The position numbers were made by a program, and so were the translations under genes. Shown here piece by piece: positions 35,827 to 45,429 of a DNA stretch of 64,000 nt. Positions within the stretch are counted from its first letter, which is position 1. Each line of letters begins with the position of its first letter. Source of the stretch: an uncultured delta proteobacterium (GTDB taxonomy: Bacteria; Myxococcota_A; Polyangia; Polyangiales; Polyangiaceae); contig CAITIQ010000369.1 in NCBI GenBank assembly GCA_903892415.1, positions 1 through 64,000 on the forward strand, in the 5' to 3' direction. The notes under the pieces were generated by a model. It searched no databases. It was not told where the DNA came from and was given only the letters and a program-made list of their open reading frames with translations.

Positions 35827-36996
35827 GTGCTGCTGCCTGACCCGTTCGACCTCGCGAAGCGTCAAGTTGCGATCGATGGCGAGGTCATTGCGGAAGATGG
35901 CTATCGAGCCCGCAAACAGCGAAAGCTCGCGCTGAGCCCGTTTGGGTTCTTTCGCGGCAGCGCACGGCTCTTCTACGAGCTCTTGCGGGACCTCCCAGAG
36001 CTCTCATTGCCGGACGGGTCGGTCGGTCCCATCGTCGGCGATATGCACCTCGAGAACGTCGGTGCCTACCGCACCGATGCCGACGAGATCGCCTTCGACC
36101 TCAACGATTTCGACGATGCGACGAACGGTCCGCACTGGTTCGATACCCTGCGGCTGGCGACCAGCGTGCTTTTGGCGGGGCGCTCGTTCCAGGCCTCCGC
36201 GCCCGAATCACTGGCGCTGGCGAGTGAGTTGCTCCGAGCCTACGAAGCGGAACTGGATGTACAGATGGGGGGACCTGGCGCACTCGCACGTGCCATGGCC
36301 GTCAAGCCGATCGCAGAGCTTTGCGAGCGCGCACGCAAGCGCACGAGAAAAGAGCTGCTTGAGATGCGTACCCCGTTGATCGGCGGCAAACGCAGCTTCG
36401 TTCGGGGCGAGCGCTACCACGACCTCACTGAGCGCGAACGCGAGCAGCTGCCGATGATTGTGGACGACTACAAGTCGGCGTTGGGCTCGCGTGCTCCTTC
36501 GCATGCCAAGTCGTGGAGCATCGTGGATGCGGCACATCGAGTCGCTGGTACGGGTAGCTTGGGTCGCTTGCGCATCGCCTTCCTGGTGGTGGACTCGACC
36601 GGCACCGAGAGGCTGTTCGAGTTCAAGGAGGCCGCCCCGTCCGCTGCGGAGGTAGTGCTCGGCCGCAGTTCGGAGGACCCTTCAAAGCGCATGCTCGCCT
36701 GCGCGGAAGCTCTCGCCGAACACCCGCCTCGTCAGTTGGCGGCGTTGGGCACAACGGCGCTCGGTGCATTGTGTGGGCGCAAGTTATGTCCGGAAGAGGA
36801 CAAGCTCGATTTGGCGAAGCTCCATGTCGGGCCAAAGCTCTCTGCGGTGGTACGGGTCGTGGGGGAAACCTTGGCGCGAGCGCATCAACGGTCGAGTGCA
36901 CCCAGTGCGCCTCAGGCGGGTGCCCTTTTGGATCGGGCGGTCTACCTCGCAGGAATTTTTGAGTCGGTGTACCTCGCGTACGCCCGAATGATCTGA
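35827..36996 (+). CDS. DUF2252 protein
   Basis: A 389-residue protein of the DUF2252 family, which has a kinase-like (aminoglycoside phosphotransferase type) fold. The family motifs are clear: FFRGSARLFYELL, VGDMHLENVGAY, FDLNDFDDA, and LFEFKEAAPSA, with the usual DLAKLHVGP-like closing segment. Substrate unknown. A GTG at 35827 is the start (MLLPDPFDLAKRQ). It ends one base before the ATG of the PAP2 gene. Confidence 0.88.
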   Translation: MLLPDPFDLAKRQVAIDGEVIAEDGYRARKQRKLALSPFGFFRGSARLFYELLRDLPELSLPDGSVGPIVGDMHLENVGAYRTDADEIAFDLNDFDDATNGPHWFDTLRLATSVLLAGRSFQASAPESLALASELLRAYEAELDVQMGGPGALARAMAVKPIAELCERARKRTRKELLEMRTPLIGGKRSFVRGERYHDLTEREREQLPMIVDDYKSALGSRAPSHAKSWSIVDAAHRVAGTGSLGRLRIAFLVVDSTGTERLFEFKEAAPSAAEVVLGRSSEDPSKRMLACAEALAEHPPRQLAALGTTALGALCGRKLCPEEDKLDLAKLHVGPKLSAVVRVVGETLARAHQRSSAPSAPQAGALLDRAVYLAGIFESVYLAYARMI

Positions 36997-36997
36997 G

Positions 36998-38122
36998 ATG
37001 CGTGAACCTTCATTGCTTGCTGGCGCAACGATCTTCCTGGGCCTGCTACTGACCACGGAGTTTGCTCACGCGCAGCCGTCCGCTGGCTCTGCTGAGCCGC
37101 CCGCCTCGCCGTCTGCTGCACCGCTGCCCACTCCGCCTGCGCCCCCACCCAGCGCCCCTGCGAAAGCCGCTAACTCTGGCGAGCCCATCAGCAGCGATAT
37201 CGTTACTGGTGCCGGAAAGGACCGCACCGAAGGCGATGAAGCGGGGCCATTGATTCGCGTGGAGGACGCGTTGGAACGCCCGCCCGAGCCACGCCGAACA
37301 CCGCCCAAAACCTCGAGCCTCAGCTCACGGCTCGACTGGCGCTGGCCCAAGTTCAGCGTCGCTCAATACGGTCTGTCCATTGGGCAAGCTTTGCTCGCCG
37401 TTGGCTCGCAAGCGATCCCGGGAGCTCCACGTTGGAGCAGCCCCAACGCCTTCGACGACGGCGCCCGCAACGTGCTTCGCGCAAGGGACTACGACGGCTA
37501 CTTGTACTCCCGTGACGCTAGCGACGTCGGTCTCGTGCTGCTCGTGAACCAGCAGCTCGTCGACACGCTGTTCGCTACGTGGTGGTTCCACGACAAGGGC
37601 TCCACGGCCTTTCAGATGGCGCTGATCGATGTACAGGCCGTTTCCTTCTCCGCTGGCATCAACAGCTTTGTTTCGGCAGTGGTCGGTCGGGAGCGTCCCT
37701 ACGCGCGAGAGGTGTGTGGCGAAGGTGGGCGAGAAGAGTCCACCACCGACTGTCAGGGCAATAACCGCTACCGCAGTTTCTTCAGCGGTCACACCACCGC
37801 GGCCTTTACGCTCGCGGCACTCACCTGCGTTCACCATGCGAACCTACCAATCTACGGTGGTGGCGCAGTCGAGGCGATTCCGTGCGTCACCTCGATGACG
37901 CTAGCGACTGGCGTTGCCTTGCTGCGGGTGATTGCCGACCAGCATTATTTGAGCGACATCGCGGTTGGCACTGCCTTCGGCATCGCTTCGGGCGTCGGGA
38001 TTCCCTACCTCTTCCACTATGGTCAGGCGCCGATCAAGGAGGCGATGTCGAGTTTCGGCCTGCCTGAAAATGTGTACGTGATGCCGACTCCTGGTGGGGT
38101 TTCTGCCGGGGGGACGTTCTAA
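36998..38122 (+). CDS. PAP2-family phosphatase, exported
   Basis: A 374-residue protein. A signal sequence (LLAGATIFLGLLLTTEFAHA) is followed by a Pro/Ala-rich region (about 25-60). The PAP2 domain has its three motifs: VVGRERPYAR, FFSGHTTAAF and LLRVIADQHYLSDIAVG. It probably dephosphorylates a lipid phosphate such as undecaprenyl or phosphatidate on the outer face of the inner membrane. It overlaps the next gene by one base (TAATG), which suggests cotranscription. Confidence 0.9.
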   Translation: MREPSLLAGATIFLGLLLTTEFAHAQPSAGSAEPPASPSAAPLPTPPAPPPSAPAKAANSGEPISSDIVTGAGKDRTEGDEAGPLIRVEDALERPPEPRRTPPKTSSLSSRLDWRWPKFSVAQYGLSIGQALLAVGSQAIPGAPRWSSPNAFDDGARNVLRARDYDGYLYSRDASDVGLVLLVNQQLVDTLFATWWFHDKGSTAFQMALIDVQAVSFSAGINSFVSAVVGRERPYAREVCGEGGREESTTDCQGNNRYRSFFSGHTTAAFTLAALTCVHHANLPIYGGGAVEAIPCVTSMTLATGVALLRVIADQHYLSDIAVGTAFGIASGVGIPYLFHYGQAPIKEAMSSFGLPENVYVMPTPGGVSAGGTF

Positions 38123-39000
38123 TGCGCGGGGTCGTTTCGGCGTTGGCCGTGAGCTTGGCAATGTTGCTCGTCCCGCGCTCCTCGGCTGCTCAAGAGCTAC
38201 GAGCGTCTTCCGGGGTATCGCCTCCGTCTGCCGCGAGCCGCGTCGACATTGGCACCTTTCGCCCTTACTGGGGTGCTGGGCCTTCGCGACCCTTTGCAGC
38301 GGTCACCTTCGACACCGCCGGCATTGCCGTGCGCACAGAACTCAATCTCGGCATTGGGAAACCGCATCACGAGTGGGCGGGTGTGGAGCTGACCTCCAAC
38401 CTATCCTTGCGCGGTCTATCAGAGTTTCTCGGGATTCGCGCAGTCATGCCCTGGGCGAACTTGCGCTTCGGAAGTCGCTTCGTTTCGCTCTTTAGCCAGC
38501 GACTAATACCCGAGAAGGAGGTGGTCACGCGCACCGACCTGGACGCTGATGATGGTCTGAAGAGCCACTACTTGACGGTGGACGGCGAGGTCAACTTCAA
38601 CATCCCGCTGCCCGTCGGGACGCTCGGCTTGGGCGGCGGCGCCTATGGGCTCTTTTTTCTGCCCAAAGGCTACTTCGTGTTGGAGGAGAACCTGCGCACG
38701 GTGGTCGCTGCGCCGTTCGTAGCACGCGGCCGGGCAAGCTATCTGTTTGGGGTCGGCACCCCGGATACACTGCAAATTGGTGGCGTCGCGGAGGTGATCG
38801 TGAACCCGGCACGCGAGCTGGTCAACGTTCGTGTGGGGCCAGCTGTCGCGGTCTCGCTGACCCATCACTTCGAGGCGGTGGGGGTCGCCGTCTTCAGCGT
38901 GTTCAACCCCGATGAAATCGGCTTGGCCGGTGCGGACCTCGGACAGATCGGTCTTCGCTATCGCTGGGCAACAGGGGATCTCTGGCCCGAATTCCCGTGA
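38122..39000 (+). CDS. Putative outer-membrane beta-barrel protein
   Basis: A 292-residue exported protein with signal ALAVSLAMLLVPRSSAAQ. The mature part has many amphipathic strands ending in aromatic residues (FAAVTFDTAGIAVRTELNLG, GVELTSNLSLRG, ANLRFGSRFVSL, FVARGRASYLFGVG), and the C-terminal residues are GLRYRW...WPEFP. This fits a small outer-membrane barrel, though no named family is recognised. It overlaps the PAP2 gene and lies 13 bases before the next lipoprotein gene. Confidence 0.7.
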   Translation: MRGVVSALAVSLAMLLVPRSSAAQELRASSGVSPPSAASRVDIGTFRPYWGAGPSRPFAAVTFDTAGIAVRTELNLGIGKPHHEWAGVELTSNLSLRGLSEFLGIRAVMPWANLRFGSRFVSLFSQRLIPEKEVVTRTDLDADDGLKSHYLTVDGEVNFNIPLPVGTLGLGGGAYGLFFLPKGYFVLEENLRTVVAAPFVARGRASYLFGVGTPDTLQIGGVAEVIVNPARELVNVRVGPAVAVSLTHHFEAVGVAVFSVFNPDEIGLAGADLGQIGLRYRWATGDLWPEFP

Positions 39001-39013
39001 TACCTTCGCGCCT

Positions 39014-40804
39014 ATGAAGGGCACTGAAGCGCGCCGATCGAGATCCGCACTGCTGGGTCGAACAGGTTTGGCGCTCACCATGCTGACGGCGTGCGCGTCG
39101 AGCGACCCACGCAGGTTTCCGCTGCGCGATCCGGTTTGGCTCGATGAGGATCTGAGTCCGGTTGCGGTGCCGTGTTACGAGGAAAAGGGCGAGGACGGCA
39201 AGGTCAAGTCGCTATGCCGCCCCAAGGACTACGTGTCGCCCTTCGCGTGGGACGTCGCCGATAAGACGGTATTCCGTCCGCTCGTAAAGTTCCTCGCGGT
39301 CGACGTGGGGTTCGAAGCGAAGAACGTCAATGCCGTGGACGAGGTACCCAACTCCTCATGGTTTACCAACCGCATCGGCGTACAGGAAATGTCGATCGAG
39401 GAGCTTCAACGAGGCAGCTGTCCCAAGCGCACGCTCGATCCGCTCAATGACGCAGATGGCAGCTGGGTCGTGGATCAAGGTAAGCCGAACGGCGCAAACC
39501 CTGGCTTTCGAGTCAATATCAAAGGGGTTGGTAAGTACCTCCTGAAGGCGGATCCGGATGGCGAGGGGGACAAGGCGACCGGCGCTGCAACCATCGCCGC
39601 TCGGCTCTATCACGCGGCGGGCTACTGGTCGGTTTGCGACACTGTGATCTACGTGCCGAAGCGGTTGCTCAAGCTGACCCCGGGCCTCAAGTTCGCCGAC
39701 AACAGCGGTATCGAGAAGGACTTCGACCAAGCTGCGCTCGACAACGTGCTCAACAAAGCGCAAAAGCGCGGAGATCTCGTGCGCATGCTCGCTTCGCGTT
39801 GGCTGCCTGGACGCACCGTGGGGCCGTTCAAGTACGAGGAGACTCGAAGCGACGACCCGAATGACGTGATCCCCCACGAAGATCGGCGTGATTTACGGGG
39901 CGCACGTTTGCTGGCCGCCTGGCTCGCTCACTTCGATTCGCGCGAGCAAAATTCGATGACCACCTGGATGAGCGTCGACGAGGAGAACAAGGACTCGTCG
40001 CCGGGGCACACCTTGCATTGGTACATCGACATGGGCGACTCGTTCGGCACGCACTGGGCCTGGGACGCCCTCAACCGCCGCATCAACAAGAGCTACTACT
40101 TCGACCCCGGGGATGTGGCCCTCGACTTCGTAACGCTCGGCATTCCGCAACGTCCTTGGGACGTCTCCACAAAGACGCCTGGCGCCGAGCAGTTCTCCTA
40201 CTTCGCCAATGACGTCTTCGAGCCGGAGGAGTGGAAAGGCGGCTACCCCAATCCGGCCTTCGCGCGCATGACCGAGCTGGATGCAGCGTGGATGACGCGC
40301 ATCATCACGCGCTTCGACGACGCCTCGATCGCGGCCGTCGTAAAGCTCGGTGAGTTCGCCCAAAAGGGCCACCCGGAGCTGCTCACGCAGCTGCTCGTCG
40401 CGCGCCGCGACGCCATTCGCTTGCGCTACTTCTCGAAGCTCTCACCGCTCGCCGAGGTTACGGCGGAGGGCTCTACGGTCTGCGCGACCGATCTCGCGCG
40501 GCAGGCGGGGACCTGGCCGGCGAAGGACTTCAGTTATACCGGCTCGCTCTGGTCGGGCGCATCGCTCGATCAGAACCAAGCGCTCAAGGTGGAGGTGCTC
40601 GAGGCTGGGAAGGTCTGCGTCAAGCTGCCCAACGTCGCTTCTGACGCGAAGCTGCCGCCGGACTCTCCTTCACGCTACGCCGTTGTCGATCTGCAGAACG
40701 GCATCGCGCCAGGCCCACTGCGTGCGCACTTCTACGACCTGGGCGACAAAGGCTTCAAGCTGGTCGGCATCGAACGACCGTCCGATTCCGACCAGCCTGA
40801 TTGA
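39014..40804 (+). CDS. Lipoprotein with protein-kinase-like residue pattern
   Basis: A 596-residue exported lipoprotein (signal ending LTMLTAC). I do not recognise a named family. Its middle part shows a kinase-like order. KYLLKADPDGEG (Lys178) resembles the ATP-binding lysine strand. AHFDSREQN has Asp308 and Asn313 in the Asp-x4-Asn spacing of a catalytic loop. WYIDMGDSFG has Asp339/Asp341 where a metal-binding DFG-type loop would fall. The spacing is like HipA or other atypical kinases. This is motif reasoning only. ATG 39014 gives the signal peptide; the upstream frame overlaps the barrel gene. A perfect hairpin follows the stop. Confidence 0.7.
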   Translation: MKGTEARRSRSALLGRTGLALTMLTACASSDPRRFPLRDPVWLDEDLSPVAVPCYEEKGEDGKVKSLCRPKDYVSPFAWDVADKTVFRPLVKFLAVDVGFEAKNVNAVDEVPNSSWFTNRIGVQEMSIEELQRGSCPKRTLDPLNDADGSWVVDQGKPNGANPGFRVNIKGVGKYLLKADPDGEGDKATGAATIAARLYHAAGYWSVCDTVIYVPKRLLKLTPGLKFADNSGIEKDFDQAALDNVLNKAQKRGDLVRMLASRWLPGRTVGPFKYEETRSDDPNDVIPHEDRRDLRGARLLAAWLAHFDSREQNSMTTWMSVDEENKDSSPGHTLHWYIDMGDSFGTHWAWDALNRRINKSYYFDPGDVALDFVTLGIPQRPWDVSTKTPGAEQFSYFANDVFEPEEWKGGYPNPAFARMTELDAAWMTRIITRFDDASIAAVVKLGEFAQKGHPELLTQLLVARRDAIRLRYFSKLSPLAEVTAEGSTVCATDLARQAGTWPAKDFSYTGSLWSGASLDQNQALKVEVLEAGKVCVKLPNVASDAKLPPDSPSRYAVVDLQNGIAPGPLRAHFYDLGDKGFKLVGIERPSDSDQPD

Positions 40805-40812
40805 GCGATTGA

Positions 40813-40843
40813 TTGAGCCCTCCGCTTCCTGCGGAGGGCTCAA
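40813..40843. terminator. Hairpin between convergent genes
   Basis: A perfect 13-bp stem, TTGAGCCCTCCGC with GCGGAGGGCTCAA, around a TTCCT loop lies 9 bases after the kinase-like lipoprotein stop and 9 bases before the end of the convergent gene. It lacks a clear T run but is symmetric and likely serves both directions. Confidence 0.7.
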
Positions 40844-40851
40844 CGCTGCGA

Positions 40852-41964
40852 CTAGAGCTTGCCCTTCTCCGCCTCGAGCTGCGCGCCGAGGACCTTCACT
40901 GCGTCGGTGATCGACGCGGTGGGGAAGGCGAGTTCCACCACGAGGTTGGCGCCGTCCACCTTGGTGGTCATCGACTTGACTGCGTCGACCGCGCCAAACT
41001 GCGCGGGGACCTTACCCTCTTTGAGGAAGGCATCTTTGCCGATGATGAAGAAGGCATCGACCTTCTTTGCGGCTTCAGCCGACGGCGTCTTGAGCGTGAG
41101 CATGATCTTCCCAGTGGTCAGGTCCACCGAGCCATAGGCCTCCTCGAGCTCCTCAAAAAGAGCGTTGCCCTTCGAGCCAGGCTTGACGAACTGGGTCTTG
41201 ATCAAGTTCTTGCTCAGGTAGAGCGAGATCTCCTTGGAGCGGTCGATCATGAACTTTGCGGCGTTGTCGCCAGGCTTGATCGCCGTCTTGAAGGTGTCGA
41301 CCGACTCAGCGCCGCCGAGCACGCCGTCACTGAATTGACCGAGGAACATCTTGCCGTCGGAGGTGACCTTGATGCCGTCAATCTCGCTGAGCGTGGTCTC
41401 TTTGCCGGGCTTCTTGTGCTTCTCGAGCGCGGTCACGAAGGTGTCGGGCTTGAAGTCTCCGCCGAGCAGCGCGACCACTTTGGGCTCGCCTCCGCCTTCC
41501 ATTCGCGCGCACACGCCAACCGACTTCAGGCTGCTGAGCGTGAGACCGGTGTCGGTCATGAAGCCCTGCATACGCTTGAACGAGTCGTCCTTGGCGTTCT
41601 CGGTCTTCAACATCGCCTCGAGTCGGGGAACGATCTCGGCTGCAACAGCGGGGTGCTTGGCGACCTTCGCCAAGTCGAGCGCAACGGCGACGTCGCACGT
41701 GGCCGGTAGATGCGAAAGGGCGTCACTGCCGGTCGCGGCTGTGGGGGCGTCAGCTTTGGGCGCAGCAGTGGGGGCTGCGCTGCCGGGGGCGGGAGCCGCA
41801 GCAGACCCACTGGGCGCAGCGGACTTTCTATCTTTGCTGTCTTTCTTGTCTTTGTCCCCCGACTCGCCCTTGGCGTCGGCGGTGGGAGTTGCTTTGTCGT
41901 CGCAAGCGGAGCTGGCAAGGGACAAGGCTAGGAGTAGCGCGAGAGTGCTTCGAACACGGATCAT
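40852..41964 (-). CDS. Hypothetical lipoprotein
   Basis: A 370-residue exported protein. The signal LALLLALSLASSAC is followed by an Asp/Lys-rich stretch and a Ser/Ala/Pro linker to about residue 80. The mature domain has repeated alpha/beta units (ALSHLPATCDVAVALDLAKV, KVVALLGGDFKPDTFVTALEKH, KMFLGQFSDGVLG, KVDAFFIIGKDAF) that read like two related halves, each with a 'knows its own threshold' style of strand-helix. No family name can be given. ATG 41964 is the first Met before the signal peptide. Confidence 0.75.
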   Translation of the reverse strand: MIRVRSTLALLLALSLASSACDDKATPTADAKGESGDKDKKDSKDRKSAAPSGSAAAPAPGSAAPTAAPKADAPTAATGSDALSHLPATCDVAVALDLAKVAKHPAVAAEIVPRLEAMLKTENAKDDSFKRMQGFMTDTGLTLSSLKSVGVCARMEGGGEPKVVALLGGDFKPDTFVTALEKHKKPGKETTLSEIDGIKVTSDGKMFLGQFSDGVLGGAESVDTFKTAIKPGDNAAKFMIDRSKEISLYLSKNLIKTQFVKPGSKGNALFEELEEAYGSVDLTTGKIMLTLKTPSAEAAKKVDAFFIIGKDAFLKEGKVPAQFGAVDAVKSMTTKVDGANLVVELAFPTASITDAVKVLGAQLEAEKGKL

Positions 41965-42069
41965 GCGCGAATCTTCAACACATCGTTCCCGCCGCCGCCA
42001 GTCCGATCGCGCGCAGTGGCAGGCTGACAATGGGTCAATGAGTTGGGATGGTAAAGTGTCGCGACCTGG

Positions 42070-42678
42070 CTAGGGTTCGGGGCTTGCGGTCGTTCCGTCG
42101 AAGGCACGGGCCCCAACGTCGAGCTCGACGCCGTCCTCGACACCGAGCGAGACGGCCTGACCAAGCTCGCGATCGAGAGCGACGCGACGTTCTCCTTCAC
42201 GCAACCACAGCTGAGAGGTGAGGTCCGCTGGCTCCGCAACGCGCTCCAGCGCTGAACACGCGGAAGCGCGAGTGAGGGCCTTGCGAGCTTGTTTGCGATT
42301 CACCGGCGAAAGAAGAAACCGTGGCGTACGCGTGCCAAAGCGCACGAGTACCTCCACCAAATAGGTGCGACCGGCTGCCACTTCGGCGCTTAGTGCAGCC
42401 ATGGGCTGCGTCAACGTAATGAAGCGGTGTTGGCCTTGGGCGACGTCCACACCGACACAGCTCGCGATCGGCAGCTCACCGATGAAGTGCCCCGCGCCAT
42501 CCATGAGCGGCACCAACGTGCCGCTGACGTCAACGCTCTCTCGAATGAACACGATGCGCGCAAGTCCAGGCTTGGCTCGCAGGTCGGCGGGGCCGTTGGC
42601 GGGCACCATCCAATTCGACTCGGCGCACGCGAGCGTGAGCGAGACGATGAGGCTGAGCAACCAGCGCCGGTTCTTCAT
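42070..42678 (-). CDS. Hypothetical small lipoprotein (DUF2846-like)
   Basis: A 202-residue exported lipoprotein with signal LLSLIVSLTLAC. The mature part has the outline ARIVFIRESVDVSGTLVPL, then GELPIASCVGVDVAQGQHRF, then AAGRTYLVEVLVRFG. This resembles DUF2846-type periplasmic domains that have a short beta-sandwich with a Gly-His turn. It lies 12 bases downstream of nothing on the same strand; the ppdK stop (42691) is just upstream, so it may be the second gene of the ppdK transcript. Confidence 0.65.
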   Translation of the reverse strand: MKNRRWLLSLIVSLTLACAESNWMVPANGPADLRAKPGLARIVFIRESVDVSGTLVPLMDGAGHFIGELPIASCVGVDVAQGQHRFITLTQPMAALSAEVAAGRTYLVEVLVRFGTRTPRFLLSPVNRKQARKALTRASACSALERVAEPADLTSQLWLREGERRVALDRELGQAVSLGVEDGVELDVGARAFDGTTASPEP

Positions 42679-42690
42679 AGCAACCTGCTC

Positions 42691-45357
42691 TCAGGACTCG
42701 CCGGCTTTCTCGCGGATACCGCGTTGCTTCAGCGCAGCCTGCGCGGCGGCGAGCCTAGCGATCGGCACGCGGAATGGTGAGCAGCTGACGTAGTCGAGCC
42801 CAAGCCCAACGCAGAAGGCCACCGACTTTGGATCTCCGCCGTGTTCACCACAGATCCCGAGCTTGAGGTTCTCCCTCACGCTGCGGCCCCGCTCGGACGC
42901 GAGCTTCACCAATTGCCCAACGCCGTGTTGATCGAGCGTCTTGAAGGGATCTTCGGCGTAGATCCCGAGCGCTAGGTAACGCGGAAGGAAAGTGGCCACG
43001 TCATCGCGACTAAAGCCAAGCGTGAGCTGTGTGAGATCATTCGTTCCGAAGCTGAAGAACTGCGCTTCCTTGGCAATGTCGTCAGCGGTCAGCGCTGCGC
43101 GTGGCACCTCGATCATGGTGCCCACGAGATATTCGACCCGCAGGCCTTGCTCTTGGAACACAGCTTCCGCCGTTTGCTCGACCAGCGCCTTTTGGTGGCT
43201 GAACTCACGTACGGTCCCGACCAGCGGCACCATGATCTCCGGCAGCACGCGTTTGCCTTCTCTGCTGGCGATGCAAGCCGCCTCGAGGATGGCGCGTGAC
43301 TGCATCACGGTGATCTCCGGATGCGTGACGCCGAGTCTGCAGCCGCGGTGGCCCAACATTGGGTTTTGTTCGTGCAACGCAGCGATGCGCATGCGCACCC
43401 GCTCGACCGACATGCCCATCGCCTTAGCGACCTCCTCTTGTTGCTTCGGCTCTGCGGGCAGGAACTCATGCAGCGGCGGATCGAGCAGACGAATGGTTAC
43501 CGGAAAGCCGTCCATCGCGCGGAAGATCCCGGCGAAGTCGTCACGTTGGAAGGGCAAGAGTTCACTCAGCGTCGCCGTGCGTGTTCGTACGTCATCCGAA
43601 AGAATCATGCGCCGCATGGTCAGGATGCGACCCTCTTCGAAGAACATATGCTCGGTGCGGCAAAGACCGATGCCCTCGGCTCCGAACGAGCGAGCGACGG
43701 CTGCGTCCTTCGGTGTGTCGGCGTTGGTCCTCACACCGATGGTGCGCGCTGCATCCACCCACAACATGAACGCGAGCATGTGTTCGGAGACGCGAGCGTC
43801 GGTCAGCAGGCACTCTCCCTCGATCACCTCGCCGGTGGTCCCGTTCAGACTGAGCCAATCCCCCTCAGCCAGCGTTTTGCCGTTGGCCCGCAAAACTTTG
43901 GCCACGTGGTCAATCTCGACGTCGTGGCAGCCAGCAACGCACGGCTTGCCCCACCCGCGCGCGACCACTGCAGCGTGGCTGGTCATGCCGCCGCGACTCG
44001 TGAGCACGCCCTCCGCAGCGTGCATGCCTGCAACGTCTTCCGGACTTGTCTCGACACGTGCGAGCACGACCTTCTCCCCGCGCGCTCGCCAAGCTTCCGC
44101 GTCCTCGGCCGTGAACACCAACTTGCCCATCGCGGCGCCCGGAGAAGCAGCGAGCCCCTTGGCCAGCACACGCCCGGCTTTGCGATAGCCCGACTCATCG
44201 GCGAAGTACGGGTGCAAGAGCTGGTCGAGGTGGGCCGGCTCGACCAAGTTGACGACAGCCTCCTCTTGCGTGACCAAGCCCTCTGCCACGAGGTCCACGG
44301 CGATCTTGACGGCTGCTCGACCGGTGCGCTTGCCATGCCGGGTCTGCAGAATGAACAGGCGTCCTTCCTGCACCGTGAACTCGATGTCCTGCATGTTGCG
44401 GAAGTGCCCTTCGAGCTTCTGTGTCAAAGCGGCGAGCTCTTCATAAATGGCCGGCATCTTCTCGCGCAACGTGGCGATCGGTTCGGGCGTTCGCGTGCCC
44501 GCGACCACGTCTTCCCCTTGCGCATCGACCAGGTACTCCCCGTAGAGTTCGCGCGTCCCGTCGGAGGGGTTGCGCGTGAAACATACGCCGGTCCCCGAGC
44601 TCTCTCCCATGTTGCCGAACACCATCGATTGCACGGTGACGGCCGTGCCAAGCAGGCCGGTGATGCGCTGAACCTCGCGATACTTGATGGCGCGGTCGCT
44701 GTTCCACGAACGAAACACAGCGACGATTGCGCGCTCCAGTTGCTCCCTCGGGTTCGTCGGGAAGTCGTGACCGGCGTGGGTCTTGTACGTCTCTTTGAAG
44801 CGCCCGACGAGCTCGCGCAGATCTTCTGCGGTGAGATCCGCGTCACGTTGGGCACCGCGCTCGCGCTTCAGTTTCTCCATCGCGTGCTCAAACGGGGCGC
44901 GCGAGACGTTCATCACGACGTTAGCGAACATCTCGAGGAAGCGCCGATAGGCATCCCAGGCGAAGCGGTCACGCTTGGTGCGAGCCGCGAGGCCGGCAGC
45001 GACTTCGTCGTTCATGCCAAGGTTGAGCACCGTATCCATCATGCCGGGCATGCTCACGGCTGCGCCTGAGCGCACGCTGACCAGCAACGGTTTTTCGGGG
45101 TCACCAAACTTGGCTCCCAGCTCGGCCTCTACCGCGGCGAGTGCTGCTTGGATCTCCTCGAGTAGCTCGCGAGAAAGTGTTCCTCCCTGGGCCAATACTG
45201 ATCGGCAGACCTCGGTCGAAATCGTGAAGCCAGGTGGAACAGGAAGACCGGCCACGCTCATCTCGGCGAGGTTGGCGCCTTTACCGCCGAGCAGATCCTT
45301 CATCGCAGCGTTGCCTTCGGCGACGCCGTTGCCAAAACGATAAACGCTCCTCGTCAT
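42691..45357 (-). CDS. ppdK: Pyruvate, phosphate dikinase
   Basis: An 888-residue PPDK, which interconverts pyruvate, ATP and phosphate with phosphoenolpyruvate, AMP and pyrophosphate. The ATP-grasp domain opens with GGKGANLAEMSVAGLPVPPGF. The swivelling phosphohistidine is His461 in RGGMTSHAAVVARGWGKPCV. The PEP/pyruvate TIM barrel ends with SFGTNDLTQ and CGEHGGDP motifs. Length agrees with PPDK and exceeds PEP synthase of other types. ATG 45357 (MTRSVYRFG) is chosen; upstream frame codons to 45405 lack a site. It probably supports gluconeogenic flux. Confidence 0.97.
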   Translation of the reverse strand: MTRSVYRFGNGVAEGNAAMKDLLGGKGANLAEMSVAGLPVPPGFTISTEVCRSVLAQGGTLSRELLEEIQAALAAVEAELGAKFGDPEKPLLVSVRSGAAVSMPGMMDTVLNLGMNDEVAAGLAARTKRDRFAWDAYRRFLEMFANVVMNVSRAPFEHAMEKLKRERGAQRDADLTAEDLRELVGRFKETYKTHAGHDFPTNPREQLERAIVAVFRSWNSDRAIKYREVQRITGLLGTAVTVQSMVFGNMGESSGTGVCFTRNPSDGTRELYGEYLVDAQGEDVVAGTRTPEPIATLREKMPAIYEELAALTQKLEGHFRNMQDIEFTVQEGRLFILQTRHGKRTGRAAVKIAVDLVAEGLVTQEEAVVNLVEPAHLDQLLHPYFADESGYRKAGRVLAKGLAASPGAAMGKLVFTAEDAEAWRARGEKVVLARVETSPEDVAGMHAAEGVLTSRGGMTSHAAVVARGWGKPCVAGCHDVEIDHVAKVLRANGKTLAEGDWLSLNGTTGEVIEGECLLTDARVSEHMLAFMLWVDAARTIGVRTNADTPKDAAVARSFGAEGIGLCRTEHMFFEEGRILTMRRMILSDDVRTRTATLSELLPFQRDDFAGIFRAMDGFPVTIRLLDPPLHEFLPAEPKQQEEVAKAMGMSVERVRMRIAALHEQNPMLGHRGCRLGVTHPEITVMQSRAILEAACIASREGKRVLPEIMVPLVGTVREFSHQKALVEQTAEAVFQEQGLRVEYLVGTMIEVPRAALTADDIAKEAQFFSFGTNDLTQLTLGFSRDDVATFLPRYLALGIYAEDPFKTLDQHGVGQLVKLASERGRSVRENLKLGICGEHGGDPKSVAFCVGLGLDYVSCSPFRVPIARLAAAQAALKQRGIREKAGES

Positions 45358-45429
45358 GCGCAGAGGATACTCGAAGACAGCGTCTTCGCTGCGGTGCGTT
45401 ATCAACCCCTGTGGGCTGCCGCGATCAGC

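Noticed and set aside
43321-45069. A 582-residue plus-strand open frame across ppdK
   Set aside because: It is antisense to clear PPDK motifs and has no recognisable domain or ribosome site.
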